A DNA stretch of 33,616 bases, from assembly GCA_019746155.1 (NCBI GenBank), contig JAIESJ010000285.1, positions 1 to 33,616 of the forward strand. The letters run 5' to 3'. Both the position numbers and the translations under genes were made by a program. The notes below the pieces were generated by a model, which did no database searches, had not been told where the DNA came from, and saw only the letters and a list, made by a program, of their open reading frames with translations. The DNA is from Burkholderiales bacterium. Lineage in GTDB: Bacteria > Pseudomonadota > Gammaproteobacteria > Burkholderiales > SG8-41. Shown piece after piece: positions 7,433-15,944 of this stretch; positions within the stretch are counted from its first letter, which is position 1; every line of letters begins with the position of its first letter.

Positions 7433-8521
7433 TTACTCGTGATAATCGAAGGCACGATAGCCGCCCTTCCTGATCAATTCATCGCGCTCCGCATCCTTCA
7501 AATCCTCGCGCACCATTTCCTCGACCAGTTGCCGGAAGCTGATTTTCGGCTGCCACCCGAGCTTGGTCCGCGCCTTGCTCGCGTCACCCAGCAGGCTCTC
7601 CACCTCGGTAGGCCTGAAATAGCGCGGATCCACCGCAACGATCCGGCGTCCGGACTGATCCACCCCGACTTCCTCAACCCCGCTGCCTTGCCATGTAATC
7701 CGGATTCCGAGTTCAGCAGCAGCCATCTCGACAAACTCCCGCACGCTGTGCTGCTCGCCGCTGGCGATGACGAAATCCTCCGGCTGATCCTGTTGCATCA
7801 TCAGCCACTGCATTTCGACGTAGTCCTTGGCGTGCCCCCAATCGCGCAGAGAATTCAAGTTGCCGAGATACAGGCACTCCTGCAGCCCCAGTTTGATGCG
7901 GGCCAACGCACGGGTGATCTTGCGCGTGACAAAGGTTTCCCCGCGAATGGGCGATTCGTGGTTGAACAGGATGCCGTTGCAAGCATAGATGCCGTAGGCT
8001 TCCCGGTAGTTGACCGTTATCCAGTAGGCGTAAAGCTTCGCTACCCCATACGGGCTGCGCGGGTAGAAAGGTGTGGTCTCCTTCTGCGGCGTTTCCTGCG
8101 CCAGGCCATACAGCTCGGAAGTCGAGGCCTGGTAATAGCGAGTCTTCTTTTCAAGACCGAGGATGCGGATCGCCTCGAGAATCCTCAACGCGCCGAGCGC
8201 ATCCGAATTGGCGGTATATTCCGGCTCCTCGAACGACACCGCAACGTGGCTTTGCGCCGCCAGGTTGTAGATCTCGTCCGGCTGCACCTGCTGGATGATG
8301 CGGACGAGACTGCTCGAATCCGTCATGTCGCCGTGGTGCAGGATAAAACGCCGGTCAGGTTCATGCGGATCCTGGTACAGATGATCAATGCGGTCGGTGT
8401 TGAATAGCGATGTCCGGCGCTTGATGCCGTGTACGACATAGCCCTTCTCCAGCAGGAGTTCGGCCAGGTAAGCGCCGTCCTGGCCGGTCACACCTGTTAT
8501 GAGCGCCGTTTTCGTCGTCAT
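7433..8521 (-). CDS. gmd: GDP-mannose 4,6-dehydratase
   Basis: First step of GDP-L-fucose synthesis (also feeds GDP-rhamnose or perosamine): dehydrates GDP-D-mannose to GDP-4-keto-6-deoxymannose with NADP. The 362 residues show TGVTGQDGAYLAELLLEKGY (9-28), the HGIKRRTS loop, NLAAQSHVAVSFE (86-98), ASTSELYG with the catalytic Thr/Glu (132-139) and YGVAK (158-162), then FNHESPIRGETFVTRKI. Full length for the family. It is followed directly by fcl. Its ATG overlaps by four bases the stop of a 42-codon open frame just upstream (8518-8646), so its translation may be coupled to that frame. A 430-base non-coding gap separates it from the 971-residue gene, so a promoter here is likely. Confidence 0.97.
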   Translation of the reverse strand: MTTKTALITGVTGQDGAYLAELLLEKGYVVHGIKRRTSLFNTDRIDHLYQDPHEPDRRFILHHGDMTDSSSLVRIIQQVQPDEIYNLAAQSHVAVSFEEPEYTANSDALGALRILEAIRILGLEKKTRYYQASTSELYGLAQETPQKETTPFYPRSPYGVAKLYAYWITVNYREAYGIYACNGILFNHESPIRGETFVTRKITRALARIKLGLQECLYLGNLNSLRDWGHAKDYVEMQWLMMQQDQPEDFVIASGEQHSVREFVEMAAAELGIRITWQGSGVEEVGVDQSGRRIVAVDPRYFRPTEVESLLGDASKARTKLGWQPKISFRQLVEEMVREDLKDAERDELIRKGGYRAFDYHE

Positions 8522-8646
8522 AGGTTGAACCCCGTAACAGCGTTGTTATGAAACATCTTGACGGTATTGAATCTTGTCAGGTGGAGCTTCCAGAGGAGGC
8601 TATGAATCACGGTAACGACACGGCGGTCGGCATTGATTACTTTCAT
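8518..8646 (-). CDS. Small open frame overlapping gmd start (possible leader peptide)
   Basis: Forty-two codons from ATG at 8644-8646, MKVINADRRVVTVIH to TGFNL, ending in a TGA that overlaps the gmd ATG as ATGA. The product has no recognised homology. An AAGAA stretch about 6 bases before the ATG is a weak ribosome site. The overlap is the hallmark of coupled translation, but a chance 42-codon frame is quite possible and no transcript is known. It may be a decayed gene end, a leader that tunes gmd, or nothing. Confidence 0.3.
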   Translation of the reverse strand: MKVINADRRVVTVIHSLLWKLHLTRFNTVKMFHNNAVTGFNL

Positions 8647-8690
8647 AGGATTCTTATCAGTTTCAGTAGGAGTCGGCAACGGAAGTGAAT

Positions 8691-8696
8691 ATTATA
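8691..8696 (-). promoter_or_regulatory. gmd: Candidate -10 box for gmd-fcl
   Basis: TATAAT on the minus strand in an AT-rich patch (8680-8760), about 170 bases before gmd. The hexamer 17 bases upstream (GGCAAT) is a poor -35, so this is only a candidate. It would place the small open frame at 8518-8646 inside the leader. Confidence 0.25.
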
Positions 8697-8802
8697 AACT
8701 GCGAGACATGAAATTGCCGTTTAATGTGTTGTTTTAATAACTTTTATTTTTACTCCCCGCGTCACAAGCTGGTGTAGTGTTTCGCAACTGCCGCGATATT
8801 AT

Positions 8803-8844
8803 CCCCCTCCCTTCAAGGAAAGGGTGAGGGTGGGGATGGGTTGG
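8803..8844. repeat. REP-like palindromic unit upstream of gmd
   Basis: CCCCTCCCTTCAAGGAAAGGG then TGAGGGTGGGGATGGG, a degenerate single unit of the CCTTCCCC family. It lies between the end of the 971-residue gene and the gmd leader, where it could mark the 3' end of the upstream transcript. Nothing else is seen in 8845-8952. Confidence 0.7.
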
Positions 8845-8952
8845 CACCATTGGCAGGATCGGTTTGATCTGCGTTCCAGGTGAAATAACGCCCAGTGTCG
8901 CGTTCCACTTTGCTTCCCCCAGAATCCGCGCGAGCTAAGCGGTCAACGGGCG

Positions 8953-11868
8953 TCATTGATGTGATGGCAATTTCTCAATGGGGCTTGGTGCCGTGAGGCC
9001 ACCCTTCGCCTCTTTGGCGAAGCAGATGAACTCAACCGCTACCCCAGTCACCAGGAGGTAATACCCGATCACAGCGACGCGCTCCGCCCACGCCTCCTGC
9101 TTGAACATCAACATCACGGCGCATGACAGCAGGATTGCAATAAACAGCAGGAAATACGGCGCAGAATGGCGTTCCCGGAAAAACTCCCATTTTCGCGCCA
9201 GGTAGGGCCGCACTCGATAACGCATCGCAAAACCATATGCGAATACCAGTAACAGCCCGCCCCAGGAAAACGCCTCCTTGGCTGTATTCATAAACATCAT
9301 ATACAGGGCAGCGATCAATAATACAAACTGAACGCTTAAAAACGTTAGATTCCCTTGCAAGGCCCTAGCTACCAGCGCCCCCCATCCCGACATCAACTTG
9401 GCCCCGAACAACCATAAAATCCCCGTCGTCAAAACCAACAACAAACCCATCTTCGCCAGCTTCGAAGACCCAATCCTCCCTTTTACGGATGTCGCATTCG
9501 ACTGATCGCGACCCGATTGCAAAACAGACCGATCAAGAGCCACGCTGATGCCTTTATCATCAACATGGTTCAATTCATGCGCTCCTTGAATCAGAAACGC
9601 CTTGGGTAATACAACGCTCTTCCCGCCCGAAAGAATCTGATCGTAGGACAATGTCGCATCCAGCTTGTTCATCTTCGTCAGATCCGGTCGTGCCGTCTCG
9701 GCCTCCAACGCCGGACGCACCATCGCCGCCATAGGGTCGGTCAAAGCAAGATGCGGCGCAAGATAGATGATTCTGCTTGAGACAGAAGCGCTTGGTTGCG
9801 GCCGCCTGTTCTGCTGGTCTGCTTTGCTCAGATACTGGACGGCAAGCTGGTTTACCAGCACGGCACCCTGGCCCGATGTGCCATCGCCTTTGAATACAAG
9901 ATCCAGTCCGTGCAAAACCAGGTTTGACAACCGCACATCTTCCTGCATGCCCAGCGGAAACATCTTTTCGAAATAGATTCCCTGATCGCTCCCGCGCACC
10001 CTGAGGAAATAGCCGCCGCCAGACACAGGTGTCAGATTGGACCTGACCACGGCATCGCCCACTATTTTTGCTTCCACCGGGAAGGTTTGCACGGTCTGAA
10101 AATCTGCTCCGTCGCGACGATTAAAATCCACGCGTCCCGGCTTAGCGCGCCAAACGAAGTCTCCCGCCGGCACGACGCCGCCATCCAGTGCGACATAAGC
10201 CGAGGCTGGTTGCGGATGGTATACAGCAGATTTCTTGAAGGAACTGATTTGAATATTTTTAATAATGCAGGACGTGCGCGGGAATGGCACACCTCGTCCC
10301 TGCCGGTAGGACAAAGTAATCTTTCTGACATGAATATCTTTGACTTTTACCGGCGTTTGCTTCAGCAACAAGCGATCAGTTTCTACTGCCCGGCCTTGTT
10401 CGTCGGTGCCGGACAACGTCATGTACAGGGGAAACCCGCCACCCTCAAATGAGTAATCGGCCTCGATATAGGCTTCTCCGTCGATTTTCGCATCCAGCGG
10501 GTAACTGACCAGAGGCAACGCCAACCCCGCCTGCTTGGCATGGTATCCCGCCGGCTCGAGGAAAATCACATCGCTCGGACCGGATTTCCATAACGTCTTT
10601 TTTTCCAAGAACAGCCGCTGGTCCAACACGGCGGACAGTTCCGGCCCGCTCAACTCATCAAGATAAAATGCTGCGCCCGCAAAAAGCTCGGGGATTTTTT
10701 CCCGGTACGGCGCGCGCAGGCTGATTCTTGGAAGGTCTTCCGATATGTCCGAAGATTTCTGCTGAGCACCAACCAATTTACCGCTCAAAACCGTCAACTT
10801 GTTCGCGGGGAGACTCAGCCGTTTTTCGAGGGCTTCAAGGAGGTTGATCTGCGCGGATGCGCTCCCTGCCGCAGCCAGGATAACCGGGCCTTTGCTTCCC
10901 GGATCTATTTTCTGCGCGTCATAGAGATCCAACCTTCCCAGGTCGATGCTCACTTTCTGGGCGGCCGGTTTAGTTGCTTCATCCAGAGTGAAATGAATAA
11001 TCAGCTCTTCCAGCCGGCCATCCCTGGCGCCCGGGTTGGCCTTCTGCAAAAGATCGTGCAGGTTCACCAAGAATGTTTTCTTTCCGCCGCCTCTGACCGG
11101 TTCGGCAATCAACGTCGTGAGTTTTGGATTAAGACCGCCACGATCGATTTTTGCGGCGATTTGCATGACCCATGACAATCCTTCCGGTAATTCATATTCG
11201 AACCGAAGCCAGGGGGTTTTCTCGAGGTCTTGGGAAGCAAAAACTCTCTGCAAGAACATCTCGCCGCCCGGCTCGACGGACGCACTTACAATGCCGTTGG
11301 CAAAACCGTCCACCTTGCTTCTTATGGCTGTATATCGCCACTTTTTGTCGCCGCCGATCCCAAGCACCCGCTTGATTTTGTAGGCTAACTCTTTCGGAAT
11401 GACTTCCGCTGCCCTAAAGTCAATGCGCTCATTCATCATGTCAGGAAACAGCGCCGGATCACCCACGCGCACCAGCGTATCAACCGCGCCCTTGTCACGC
11501 GTGTCGAGCGCCAACTCGATCCCGTACAGTCCAGATCCCCGGTTGGCGCTGACATTGAGGACTGGGTATTTATCCAGGTCCGCTGGCAATCCAATCAACG
11601 GCACGCCGGCGTTGCGCGTAGCCGATTTAGCGCCGCCCTCGCCTCTCTCCTCCGGGTGGTCAGGCAATAGATCAATTCGCCGCGGGGGCGCCTCCACCAA
11701 AACAGGTGTTATTCGCAACGGCAACGAAACCTCGCCTGCTTTCGCGATTGGAACCGTTTCCGATTTCCAGTCAGAAGTTTCCGAACTGCACGCAATCCCG
11801 CTGATGCCCACGAGCATCAGAGCAAACAAGAATTGGGAAATTGTTTCCCTAATCGACTTCGCATGCAT
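8953..11868 (-). CDS. Large envelope protein of unknown function with C-terminal membrane domain
   Basis: I do not recognise the family. The 971 residues open with a signal-like segment (hydrophobic about 10-27, FLFALMLVGISGIACS); the Cys of GIAC could be a weak lipobox. About 780 residues follow without membrane segments, rich in strands and in repeated short stretches (for example LPLVSYPLDAKIDGEAYIEA), suggesting several beta-sandwich or carbohydrate-binding modules. From about residue 800 there are five likely membrane helices (GLLLVLTTGILWLFGAKL, FLSVQFVLLIAALYMMF and three more). So the body probably lies in the periplasm, tethered by the C-terminus. It follows the GT-C-like gene by 11 bases, so the two are co-expressed and may work together in polymerising, holding or exporting the glycan. 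A glycan role is inferred only from context. Confidence 0.7.
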   Translation of the reverse strand: MHAKSIRETISQFLFALMLVGISGIACSSETSDWKSETVPIAKAGEVSLPLRITPVLVEAPPRRIDLLPDHPEERGEGGAKSATRNAGVPLIGLPADLDKYPVLNVSANRGSGLYGIELALDTRDKGAVDTLVRVGDPALFPDMMNERIDFRAAEVIPKELAYKIKRVLGIGGDKKWRYTAIRSKVDGFANGIVSASVEPGGEMFLQRVFASQDLEKTPWLRFEYELPEGLSWVMQIAAKIDRGGLNPKLTTLIAEPVRGGGKKTFLVNLHDLLQKANPGARDGRLEELIIHFTLDEATKPAAQKVSIDLGRLDLYDAQKIDPGSKGPVILAAAGSASAQINLLEALEKRLSLPANKLTVLSGKLVGAQQKSSDISEDLPRISLRAPYREKIPELFAGAAFYLDELSGPELSAVLDQRLFLEKKTLWKSGPSDVIFLEPAGYHAKQAGLALPLVSYPLDAKIDGEAYIEADYSFEGGGFPLYMTLSGTDEQGRAVETDRLLLKQTPVKVKDIHVRKITLSYRQGRGVPFPRTSCIIKNIQISSFKKSAVYHPQPASAYVALDGGVVPAGDFVWRAKPGRVDFNRRDGADFQTVQTFPVEAKIVGDAVVRSNLTPVSGGGYFLRVRGSDQGIYFEKMFPLGMQEDVRLSNLVLHGLDLVFKGDGTSGQGAVLVNQLAVQYLSKADQQNRRPQPSASVSSRIIYLAPHLALTDPMAAMVRPALEAETARPDLTKMNKLDATLSYDQILSGGKSVVLPKAFLIQGAHELNHVDDKGISVALDRSVLQSGRDQSNATSVKGRIGSSKLAKMGLLLVLTTGILWLFGAKLMSGWGALVARALQGNLTFLSVQFVLLIAALYMMFMNTAKEAFSWGGLLLVFAYGFAMRYRVRPYLARKWEFFRERHSAPYFLLFIAILLSCAVMLMFKQEAWAERVAVIGYYLLVTGVAVEFICFAKEAKGGLTAPSPIEKLPSHQ

Positions 11869-11879
11869 GGCTACGACGC

Positions 11880-13673
11880 TCAGTCAAACGGCTGGCGCAC
11901 TGATGTTGAAAGCGTTCCAGAAGAAGCTTCATCCAACGTGAAAACCATATCCGTTCCAAACGTTTTCAATAATTTCATGGAGTAGGGAATAGACGGCACT
12001 ATACCGTTGTTGTAGACCATTTTCGAAACTGCGGCTGGATAGTACCGCTTGATGGGAGCCGGAATTGGCCCTTCTGCATACATGTTCTTGTGTATGATCA
12101 CGTATTTGACCCCCGCCGCTTTCAGCAATGCTGGCGTTTGTGGATCCTCGAGATTTTTTACTTTTTCAAAAAACGCCCATGCCTTCGCATTTTCCGGTGA
12201 CGCGCCATTAACCAGTTTTTTCTTGTGTATCCGCTGCCAAAAGGGATAAGTATAAAACGCAGCTTCTTCCCACCGCATCATCGGGTATTCGGCAACCATC
12301 GTATCAGCCGGTTCTTTCGCCAGCCATTGGTAAACTTCGGGCGGCTGGTCCACCGCAAGCGCATAGCCCGGCGGAACACTCCAGTATTCGAATGCGAGTA
12401 GCGACAGCAATATTGCCACCATCGCATAATAGCGCGGGCGCTTCATGCGTCGGTACAAATGCACCAGCACCACCGCCCCCGCGCATGCTACAAAGAAATG
12501 GACAATCATGCCGAAGCGCACATATCCGCGAAACATCGGCGCGACTTTATAGGCAAAATAGGATACCGTTGGCACGTTGATGCTTCCTATGGCAATCAGC
12601 GGCGGGAGCGACAGGAAATACATCCAAAGTGCGCCAAACGCAAAAAACAGAAAATAAGTTCGGTGATCAACACCGAATCTTTCCCGAGCAACCAAAACAA
12701 TCCCGCCCAGAAGCAGCCCGACCGGAATCATTCCTAGGTAGAGTGTCTGCTCAAAAATATTGCTCCCATGCAAATGAGTCCGCACGAAATCGTAAAAAAA
12801 GATTCCCAAAACGGGATGATCGACGGAAGGAATGAAAAACTCCCAAGGACGGGATGAATAAATGTCCAGATTGCCAAAAGGACGCCAGGCTGCCGCAGGT
12901 CCATCCCCACTCCATGTGATTTGCCAATAGATCTTTTGATATTCAAACGGAAGTATCAGGGCAACTCCAAAAATTGCCGCGTAAAAATAATTCCAGAAAA
13001 TCGCACGAGCGTCCTCGCTTCTGCTGTTCGATATGTCGAAAACAACAAAAAAAATCGCGATATAAATTGCGAAGTAGCCAAAATACAGCATGGTGAAGGT
13101 AACTAGCGCAAAGCTGGCCGCGACATAGAACGCGGAAAGCAGGGTGCGCTGCTCACGGTTATGGAAGAGCGCCAGCAGGAACAGGGGAATAAATGCGCCA
13201 AAGGAAAGTGAGGCGTGACCGCCTGTCGCCTGTATCATCGCCGCTGGAGAAAAGCCAAACACAAGACCGCCAAAAAACGCTGCAATTCTGTTACACAGCA
13301 GCCGGTTCAGAAAAAAATAGGCGGCAATCGCCGTCAGCGGGAACGCCAGAAAAACAAAAAAATTATACGCTGCGATTTCGTTGGAAAGCCGGGCCAGAAT
13401 GATCAGCAACCACTCGGTAACGGGCTGGCTGAACCCGGGATCAGATGGCACACCAAAAGGCGCCGCGATCAAGTGATTGATCGGCGCATCAAGCAAACCG
13501 TTTATTTTCGCCCACAGCCACCATACCACGCCGCGGGTATCGCCGTAATCGCCAAACAATACCGAGCCGGATCTGGAAAGAATCGGCCAGGTCAAGAATG
13601 CGCTAAGCAGGAAATAAACAAACAGCGGAGCGGATATCTGTTTTATCTTGTTTGCTGAATATACGATAGTCAA
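11880..13673 (-). CDS. Multispanning membrane protein, GT-C/YfhO-like
   Basis: A protein of about 597 residues with ten or more membrane helices in the first two thirds and a soluble tail, the layout of GT-C glycosyltransferases and YfhO-like proteins that use polyprenyl-phosphate sugars on the outer face of the inner membrane. An early acidic motif (GDYGDTRGVVWWLW, first periplasmic loop) fits the catalytic Asp of GT-C enzymes. Two starts are possible. A GTG at 13712 has no ribosome site. The TTG at 13671-13673 has GGAGG ten bases upstream and overlaps the stop of an open frame (TTGA), so I prefer it, with modest confidence. It is followed 11 bases later by the 971-residue gene. Substrate unknown. 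Confidence 0.75.
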   Translation of the reverse strand: MTIVYSANKIKQISAPLFVYFLLSAFLTWPILSRSGSVLFGDYGDTRGVVWWLWAKINGLLDAPINHLIAAPFGVPSDPGFSQPVTEWLLIILARLSNEIAAYNFFVFLAFPLTAIAAYFFLNRLLCNRIAAFFGGLVFGFSPAAMIQATGGHASLSFGAFIPLFLLALFHNREQRTLLSAFYVAASFALVTFTMLYFGYFAIYIAIFFVVFDISNSRSEDARAIFWNYFYAAIFGVALILPFEYQKIYWQITWSGDGPAAAWRPFGNLDIYSSRPWEFFIPSVDHPVLGIFFYDFVRTHLHGSNIFEQTLYLGMIPVGLLLGGIVLVARERFGVDHRTYFLFFAFGALWMYFLSLPPLIAIGSINVPTVSYFAYKVAPMFRGYVRFGMIVHFFVACAGAVVLVHLYRRMKRPRYYAMVAILLSLLAFEYWSVPPGYALAVDQPPEVYQWLAKEPADTMVAEYPMMRWEEAAFYTYPFWQRIHKKKLVNGASPENAKAWAFFEKVKNLEDPQTPALLKAAGVKYVIIHKNMYAEGPIPAPIKRYYPAAVSKMVYNNGIVPSIPYSMKLLKTFGTDMVFTLDEASSGTLSTSVRQPFD

Positions 13674-13846
13674 CTTGATTGCCCCTCCGTTCTGATTTTG
13701 CCAAATACGCACGGCGAACTCAACAACGAAGCGCCATGTTGATCGATGACAGCGGCGGCGGCATCCGGGCCCTTGACTACTGCGCCGAAGTTGCAGGCAA
13801 TCCGGCGATCAAAGCCGTTTTCGCGTAATGATCTCTCAGTAAGAGA
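13670..13846 (-). other. Open frame without a start codon, possible gene remnant
   Basis: Fifty-eight codons with no ATG or GTG lie between the end of the 261-residue gene and the GT-C-like gene. They include FGAVVKGPDAAAAVIDQHGA and end in a TGA overlapping the TTG start of the next gene. Amino acid composition looks protein-like but I know no homologue. It could be the tail of a deleted gene that once coupled to the GT-C-like gene, or a chance frame. Confidence 0.2.
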
Positions 13847-14621
13847 TCAGGGCCCGGCGCAGCTTGTTCATCAGCGCAACGCGCCGGCGCCAAGGCACTT
13901 TCAGCATCAGGTCGAAATAAAGCATCTTTGCCCGGCTGACGAGCCGGCTTCCACCCTTGGGCAGGGGCCTCCTGTCGATTTGCAGCGCGATTCCCTGCTC
14001 GCGCGCCCACTCAACGGACTGGGGAATCCAGCAACCCTTCTCGATCATATTGCGATACGCGCATAACGGGCGCGTAAGGCCATAAAATCCATCCGAATAA
14101 GACGTGCGGTACGAGCCGAGGATTTCGAAGTTCCACGGATTTTCGCCTTCGATGAGCAAGCTCATCAGATATTCACGATCCCAGAATCCGCACACCGTCG
14201 CGCGATAAGGCGCGCCGCGCTGGTAAACCCCGACCCAGGCGTCCTCCGTCGGTTCATCCGGCGGCGGGGTCCCCCAGTATTTGATATGTTTTGCACCTTT
14301 CTCGAACAGATAGCGCAGGGCAGCCTGGAATCCCGCCTCGTTTACGGGTGACGCCAAAAGCAGGTCTTCAAGGATGACAAACAGCTTCGGTTCGGAGATC
14401 TGCTCCAGAATCTTCCTGTAACTCGTCGACCAGTCGACATCGTCGCCAGAAAGCACGGGGATCACCCCAGGAACATCGAACCTGACCAGATTACTGCCCA
14501 GATATACCGGAATATCCGAAACCGGAAAAAACCGCCGGAAGTTTTTCAAAAATGGGGCCCAAAGATCGCTATATTTGTCGCACGACAAAATCAAAACAGC
14601 AAAATCACTGACCTTCTGCAT
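13836..14621 (-). CDS. Unassigned cytosolic protein, possibly glycosyltransferase-like
   Basis: A 261-residue soluble protein that I cannot place in a named family. The N-terminus (FAVLILSCDKYSDLWAPF) and the following strand-helix alternation (IPVYLGSNL, GVIPVLSGDDVDW, LFVILEDLLLASPV) look like a GT-A-type nucleotide-sugar fold, and LEDLLL at about residues 100-105 takes the place of a DxD motif, but no true DxD is present. The C-terminus is basic (RLVSRAKMLYFDLMLKVPWRRRVALMNKLRR), suited to touching the membrane surface. The ATG has a GGAG site five bases upstream. It lies in the sugar cluster between an SGNH gene and the GT-C-like gene, which supports a glycan role by context only. Confidence 0.55.
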   Translation of the reverse strand: MQKVSDFAVLILSCDKYSDLWAPFLKNFRRFFPVSDIPVYLGSNLVRFDVPGVIPVLSGDDVDWSTSYRKILEQISEPKLFVILEDLLLASPVNEAGFQAALRYLFEKGAKHIKYWGTPPPDEPTEDAWVGVYQRGAPYRATVCGFWDREYLMSLLIEGENPWNFEILGSYRTSYSDGFYGLTRPLCAYRNMIEKGCWIPQSVEWAREQGIALQIDRRPLPKGGSRLVSRAKMLYFDLMLKVPWRRRVALMNKLRRALISY

Positions 14622-14767
14622 CGCTGCTCCAGATTTGGCGGATTCGAGTTTCAGTTTTAACTTTTATAAGGGTGTTTGCCAGCACCTCCCACCTCTCTGC
14701 CGGAGTCAGAAACTCTGCTATGGTTGCCGGATTTACCTGATGGATCCTTATGAATCCACCCCCGTAT

Positions 14768-15927
14768 TTACCGTTGCAAACTTGATTTTATTGCCGCAAA
14801 GATTGCATTCGCAATGACGGCATTGCCTTTTTCAGAAACATGAACCCAATCCAAAAAGTACTCATCACCGCTGGGCCTTTTATCAAATAGTTTGCTGATG
14901 TCAAGTGCAGAAACCGCATGTTTGCTATGGAGTTCTTTGATTGCCGATCTTAGTTCCTGATACCCCTCGGTCAACGCTTTTTCTATCCCCACGGAAACCA
15001 AGTATGGATTATGGCGAAGCTGGTATTCATAAACAGAGGTATTTTGGCCAGAAAATATGGTCGGTTGCAAAAAAAGAAAGAATTTAGCGCCTGCATTGAC
15101 TGAATAATCGCGGGCATCGAGCATGTTGTGCATATAACGTGCGCGCATCTCGGTAGCAAGGGCTGCGACTTGAATCTGCTTCTTAAGGTGGGCTGGTTGG
15201 AATCGATAGTCGTAGGGTGACAGGAAAAAATCGACAAACTTTGAATAACGTCCAAAGGTTGTATGTAGCTTTACCAGAGAGGTCACAAACGGACCTTTGT
15301 CGAAGAGAATCTGTTTATTTTTCCCAAGAATCCACCCCTCCGGATCATTGTTGTAGATGGATATATACGAATCGTTCGCACCATCAAAAAAAACCACGAT
15401 ATCACCAGGTCGTAACGTTTCAACCGTTCAAGCTCTTGACCAGAAACAACTGTCGTAGCGCCGTAGTTCTCGACCTTATAGCGTTCAGGGGAACTCTCGT
15501 TTACTAACTGCTGGACAAATGAGGCGATCGTATATTGATCCGGAACCTCATTACAAAAAACCGTTGACCCGCCAAATAGATAAATTACATTCGAGAACTT
15601 TTGTGGCTGATCCGTTGTTTTTCTGATGCCGTGGTCAATGGAAACATAATGACCATGGAAATCCAGTGGAATAACAAGCCGCGAATTGGGCGGGGTGACC
15701 CAGCCAGGAAGACTATATGACTCTTTGGTAAACGCCGCCACATCGTAATTAGAATCCTTGTACGGCAGGGGTCTGGACTTCCGGAACTCTATATGGCTCT
15801 GGAAGTTTAACGCGGGAAACAAAAGCAAATATGTCCGGGTACCGAGTTCGGCTACCATCAAAACCAGTATTAAGCTTGCTATGACAAGTAGCGTATTTGT
15901 CAGAAAAGCACGGAATCTGGCAAACAT
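14768..15927 (-). pseudogene. SGNH/GDSL hydrolase, frameshifted
   Basis: Two frames join into one 386-residue SGNH protein. The first (from ATG 15927) has a membrane anchor at residues about 9-30, the block I motif YLFGGSTVF and runs to ELERLKR. It then leaves frame. Restoring one base near 15414 gives LRPGDIVVFFDGANDS, where DGANDS is block III (GxND), and the frame continues to block V, DWVHVSEKGN (DxxH), and stop at 14768. As written the first frame runs on to 15283 and loses both later blocks. A run of eight T (minus strand) lies 20 bases away. If intact it would be a periplasmic esterase or acyl-transfer enzyme acting on the polysaccharide. Decay or a consensus error are both possible. 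Confidence 0.85.
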
Positions 15928-15944
15928 TATATGTACAGCTACAG

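Noticed and set aside
6438..7442. Plus-strand open frame of 334 codons
   Set aside because: Antisense shadow of fcl, whose motifs are unambiguous.
7412..8407. Plus-strand open frame of 331 codons
   Set aside because: Antisense shadow of gmd.
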